Of a stretch of 64,000 nt of DNA, positions 59,263 through 64,000 are shown one piece after another. The DNA is taken from contig CM043958.1 of assembly GCA_014529385.2 (NCBI GenBank), forward strand, positions 141,274,234-141,338,233. Direction: 5' to 3'. Below the pieces are notes generated by a model that was given only the letters and a program-made list of their open reading frames with translations, was not told the DNA's origin and did no database searches. A program made the position numbers and the translations under genes. Positions within the stretch are counted from its first letter, which is position 1; every line of letters starts with the position of its first letter. This stretch comes from Adiantum capillus-veneris. Lineage: Eukaryota; Streptophyta; Polypodiopsida; Polypodiales; Pteridaceae.

Positions 59263-60071
59263 TTCTTCGATAGGGTCAGGTAGTCCCTCCGTAACATTCT
59301 TTCAAACAAGAAGTGAGTACGCCCACTTTCCCATGACTTTAAGTCACTTCTTCTTGGATGACACTAGGAATGGCTAGGGGTCTATGGACTTTGTGAGGTT
59401 GTTGCTGCGTAGGGAACAATGTGTCTATAATCTGGATCTACCTAGGTGCTGGTTCTAGATCCCTTTGGGTATCTTCTACCAAACTCCTTAATTGCTTGAC
59501 TCGCTCGATCTCCTTTGTAGGGTTTGGGTAAGTTCTTATCTTCTTCTTGGATCCTGGCCATTGTCGCTCATGGCGATCTTCCTTGTTGGTTTCTTTCCTA
59601 GTGGTCGTTTTGGTCTCCATGGTTTCAAATGAATCAGAATCCTCTTCAGCATCGTTCATATATACGGGGTCTTCACCAGTTCCTATGTTGGTCTTTGAAC
59701 TGGGGTTTGACTCGCTACTTTTTGCAATCTCTTCCTTCGTGTTTTCTTCTTCTTCTGAGATTGAGCAATTGATACCGTCTCTCTTTCTTCAAGAATATAA
59801 TTTTGTTTTTGAGCATCGATCGTGTGACTACGTTGAGGCGGTCCGGGGCGGGCAACAAGAAGAGCAACCTCTAGACACCCTTCAAGGCTCCCGTGCTGCT
59901 CAATGGGGCTGGGGCACAACACAACACAAACCAAAACAAAAAACCCACAGCCAAATCCCAACTAGACAAGCGAACTAGGACGCAAAAGAGGAGAATCGTT
60001 AGAGCAACCCACAAACAAGCAAGGAATTTACACTAACCCTAACACCAATGGAACACTCTCACACACTAAAA

Positions 60072-60139
<68 letters not shown>

Positions 60140-62398
60140 TGCTCGGGCTGCTTTGAAACGTATCGGCAATGATCAAGCAAACACAACTATATATTTAAGA
60201 AAGAGAGAGAAAGGAGGAGGGGGTGCTTGTTGCATTAATACCTTCTTACAAATCTGTCATGACAAATCAAAGTGAAATTAGTATTTGTTCAACATAGCTT
60301 GCGTAAATTTCACCACAACACATCACAAGAAAAGCCACCCCAATCACTGTCTTAAAGCCAGGGGAGTCCTCTCCACCCTGTCGCCCTCTTACAGTATGTG
60401 GGATTTATGGCTAGATTGATGACAACACCAGAGACAAGCTATCAAGAACTTAACAAAAAACACCAAGACACTTACGCATCATTGTTTTCCATTATTTCAC
60501 GTTGGAAGGGAGACAAAATATCCAAGCTTAGTCCAAATCCACCCTGCTTGATTCAACAAATGTTGGGCTTACACTAGTAGGAGAAATGATAGATTTCCTA
60601 CTCTCAATTGAATGATCACTCTCTCTCTTACAATGGCATAGAGTTCCCTTGCTAATCCCCTATTACAACACATGCACATGCATAAGACAATGAGCTTCCA
60701 CTCAAGAGCTCCTTCTAGAGAGGTTGAGCTTGGCTTCTCAAGCTATAGCATAGTGCTCTTGCTTATGGCTCCCCCTTTTGTGCTAGCTACACCCTCCTTT
60801 TATAGCAATTTTGAAGGCTAGGGTTACTCCTCTAACCATGGTTGGGTTAGATTTTCAGCAATTTATCTAATTTCTTTTGCTTGGAATTATCAAGAAGTTG
60901 GTGGGGAAAGAGAGAGGAGAGAAATGGAGGTGATAGGACTTTTCATAGTGGGTTAGTGTTAGTAGAGTTAGTATTAATTTACAAATGGAATTGGATATTT
61001 ACAATGGGAGTATCCATGTAGGATACAAATAAGGAAGAAAAACTCTTAAGAGGTAAGAAAAGGTGGATTTCTTACAAGGTTGATGCTCCAAGTGTCTTGA
61101 GTAGGGCCAATTTTGACGCCTGTTGACGGTCCACTAGCTTTGACGGTACATTTTTTCTCCACTCTTGACCTTCCTTGAGAGACAAGGTAATTGAAGCTGA
61201 GTAATCAACCACCATGATGCTGTCTTTTAAGAGAAGAGGCTGAATTTTGTGGTTTTTTTGATAGATATGGGTAAATTGGAGGAGGAAAAATGAGACTAGG
61301 TGGTCAATTTTGGAATGGAATTGTGTGTGGGAGGTATGAGTTCACCATGGTTTCTCTTATTCTTCAAGGTTGAGGAGAAGGTGAGTAGGGTGCAGAGAGG
61401 AGTGGTGAGAGAGGTGGGGATGATGAGTGGAGAAGTGTGTGTGAAAGAGGAAAATGATAAAGTGGAAGAGAGAGTGTGGCTGCATAGCATGGGAAAACTG
61501 GGGTCCACTAATAAAATCATAGCTCACAGCTCGTAGCTCAAAAAAATATGAAAAAATTTGAGGCAAAAGTTCAGCCCACGAGCTACAACTTTTGTTTGTA
61601 TCACCTTTTCAAATTCGGAGAGCAAGTGAACTTTAAAAATTCAGCAAAACCAACCGTTTTTTTCCACTGCACAAGGTCCTTGTGGGGTCCTTCTTTGGAT
61701 GATTCTTTTGAATACCTCCAAGAGTGAGCCCTCCATAGTGCATGTATGCATGCCACCTACCCTTGACCTTATTTGGTAGGTCTATAATTGAAGATTATGA
61801 TATAAGTGAATAGTACAACTAAGAAAATCAAATATTGAGGGGTCTAAAAAATATGTACATGTCAAATATAAATAATATAAGTGGAAAAAATATAAAGGGG
61901 TCAAAAGAAATCTCTCTCATTATGAGGCTACCATAAAAAGATAAATATTTTTGGTGTTCTAATTTTTTAGAAAAAAACAAAATAGATGTAGGAAGGGAAA
62001 AATCACAATAGTGAAAAAATATACACATAAATAAAACTAGTTTTTTTGGATTTTTGTTGGGGTGGAGTTACACCAAATATAAGAGAAGCTTACATGAAAA
62101 TATTTCTATATGGAATAAAGAGTATGAAAAATGGTAAGAAAAAAGTGGTAATGGTGAGGCAATGTACAGAGCATAAATAACACACACCTAGGTAGAAATA
62201 TTTAAATAAATACCAAAATAATTATGAAAAAATCTTTTATTTAGGCCCTATATACAAAGAAATATTTACATACGCATGGGCCATAATATACTTATATTTT
62301 TTATTTTATTTTTATTTTTTTGGCTCAACTAGCCCAATGACTAGCTAATTGAGGGTTTTTTAAGAAGATATGGGAAAAGTCCCGTGACTCACGCACGC
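59263..62398. other. sequence between gag and protease remains, with GA microsatellite
   Basis: 59438-59960 on the minus strand has short polar open stretches that may be a gag-protease linker. A (GA)n array lies at 60074-60136. From 60300 to 62400 the sequence is AT-rich with no recognisable frame and may be an inserted element or a leader. I found no LTR pair. Confidence 0.4.
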
Positions 62399-63298
62399 CT
62401 ATGTACAGTGAAATGGTAGGGATAGCCACAGTGTTTGGGTGATTTTGGTAGGGTGAGGTAACTCACTGTGGCAATTACAAAGAGCCGAAAAACGGCTATC
62501 AACGTTTACTGGTACCACAGGTGTACTTTGTGATGGCTCCTTGGTAACGTCAATCAAGTTTAATGGCGTGATCTTTGGTGCTTTTGGATCATTCGGACAT
62601 TGGGCAATCAAATGATCTATGCCACATCCATTACACATGTATCGGCATTGTAGACATTCTTGCTTGATTGGTTTGCATTAGTGTGGCGTTCTTTTGTAGC
62701 CTAATAGGACACTCGGCTACACGATGTGGACCTCCACACTCATAGCATTGAAGAGGTGGTCTCTTGGTAGTGTAATTGATATTTTGGCCTCTTCAGCAAG
62801 AGCAGCTACTTGATAGACAGGTTTGACTTGTTCCAAATAGTCCTCCATGTAGTGTTGTGGAGTTTTTTCAAGCGCATCAATCCCATAGGCAATATTAGGG
62901 TCTATATCTTCCTCGCAGCCTTCCAAACAAGCAATAGATGACTCACAACCCACTTGATTCACAGAAGTAATTCTTGGATGTGGTGGTTGCGGTCCTAGCA
63001 CTGGAGGTGGTAAGGGTGTTGTTTGAACAACCTTTTGGGCCCTATTGACCATGTGTTGTGACATTTGTTCAAGAGGTGGTACCGGCATCAATGCAGGCAC
63101 TCGAGGTGTGTCTGTCCATGCTAAGGTTGGTCTATTGGCCATCGCGCGCTTAAATACTATGCAATCCTTAGCTTGATGACCATACCTCCCACATGCATTG
63201 CAATTCCCATTGAATTTTACTCTAAAAGTAGGGCATTCACTGGTACTATGCGGACCATAGCATATTGAGCACCATTGTTGCTCCCTTCTTGGATACAT
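62399..63298 (-). pseudogene. gag zinc-knuckle region
   Basis: 62717-63298 encodes two zinc-finger-like knuckles, CSICYGPHSTSECP and CNACGRYGHQAKDC, a Pro-rich linker (TPLPPPVLGPQPPHP) and a further conserved-looking part. A frameshift near 62700 leads to 62638-62399 with another knuckle, CNGCGIDHLIAQCP. Three knuckles in one gag is more than the usual one or two. It would bind the element RNA. Confidence 0.75.
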
Positions 63299-63559
63299 GT
63301 GATTGTTTTGTGGAGCACGATTGTCTCAGACTCTCTTGAATGGCCTTGGTGAGATATGCTAAAGTCATCTAAGATATCTTTGTCTCCTTAGCAATAGGCT
63401 TTAGGGTCATTGATTGATGCCCCAATGCTTGCGAGCTAGTAGATTTAGGCTCAATAGACACTCTCTCTCCTTGAATCATTAAATTATCCTCCAATTGGAT
63501 TGCATTGGTGGTGACTGCTTCCCAAGTAGTGATACCTCTAATGACTAGGCCATTGTAGA

Positions 63560-64000
63560 TATCCTCCTATCATGATCCCCTAATGAATTTATCAAGCAAT
63601 TGATTATTATTGAAGCGCTCATTTGGATTACAACGAGAATTCAAATGCTTCAGGTGACTAATAAAGTCTCTCACCGACTCTCCTTCCTCTCATTGGGCTT
63701 TCTGGAGATGAGAGGCTACACCCCAAAGCACTCCCTCTCGTATGTATTCTTTCAAGGACAGTCTCCTAAGAGTAGGGTAAATCATTGTTTCTTCCACCCT
63801 TAGGGTTCTATACCAATCCCCTGCCTTCCCACTAAAGGTTAGGCTTAAAGCATTACTCTTATGCAAGTCATTGTGTTCTCCTAGAATATCACATATTTGT
63901 TCAAACACTTCGATATGCTTTCTCACATCCCCATCTCCACTCTATTTTTGTGTGAGCTTGGCTATTTGTACTGCCTTACTTCTAGGCTCTCTATCAAGCG
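63560..64000 (-). pseudogene. gag capsid region, cut by the window edge
   Basis: 63926-63690 encodes a capsid-type segment (VFEQICDILGEHNDLHKSNA, LTFSGKAGDWYRTL), the retrotrans_gag style A-x-x-WY motif. After a stop near 63690 the same region continues with ESVRDFISHLKHLNSRCNPN and LLDKFIRGS. The start lies beyond the window end. Confidence 0.7.

Overview
The window is nuclear DNA of a land plant with a large, retrotransposon-filled genome. The evidence is a plant cell-wall gene with GT-AG introns, Ty1/copia and Ty3/gypsy LTR elements primed by initiator tRNA-Met (TGGTATCAGAGC), plant-type CCCTAAA-like telomere motifs inside LTRs, very abundant (AG)n/(TC)n microsatellites, and one intron of about 42.6 kb. 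Giant introns of this kind fit a fern, another non-flowering vascular plant or a gymnosperm. The species is not identified and this placement is inference.

Only one host gene is convincing: a homologue of IRX14, a GT43 family xylan glycosyltransferase, on the minus strand. Exon 1 is 53059-52302, exon 2 is 52214-51672, and the last exon lies far away at 9095-8921. All junctions are AG|GT...AG with matching phase 2, giving a 491-residue protein. Intron 1 is 87 bp. Intron 2 (51671-9096) is 42,576 bp and holds nearly all the mobile DNA described here.

Intron 2, left part (10.7-25.0 kb): a tandem LTR-internal-LTR-internal-LTR array without pol (10668-20199), with a 4.9 kb Copia element in reverse orientation nested in its middle LTR (13544-18463, TSD TCATC, integrase core deleted). 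A gypsy LTR with a gag start follows (20949-22007). It is cut by an LTR of the array family that has itself taken in a piece of a hAT transposase gene (22008-25017).

Intron 2, right part (25.0-50.7 kb): at least five layers of nested gypsy and non-autonomous elements. They make sense only if 25601-47060 has been inverted. Both junctions are reciprocal joins between the same two unrelated LTRs. Undoing the inversion on paper restores two complete insertions with perfect 5-bp target duplications (CCATG and TGCAT) and puts two broken gypsy polyproteins back in order. The layers are gypsy J (reverse transcriptase near 25 kb, integrase near 43 kb) holding non-autonomous element I; gypsy F (gag and RT at 47-49 kb, RNase H and integrase at 29-31 kb, LTRs at 31.0-39.3 and 49.4-50.7 kb) holding non-autonomous element E with an unusual 440-codon frame; and gypsy G1 (31861-38861) inside the 3' LTR of F.

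Outside the gene: 1-8.8 kb is mostly anonymous, with a Mutator-type MITE at 1123-1466. An inverted-repeat element with tRNA-like promoter boxes lies about 360 bp upstream of the IRX14 start codon. From 56 to 64 kb on the minus strand there are remains of another retroelement (gag, zinc knuckles, aspartic protease, then uncharacterised acidic frames), with no reverse transcriptase recognised. No rRNA, canonical tRNA or CRISPR array was seen.
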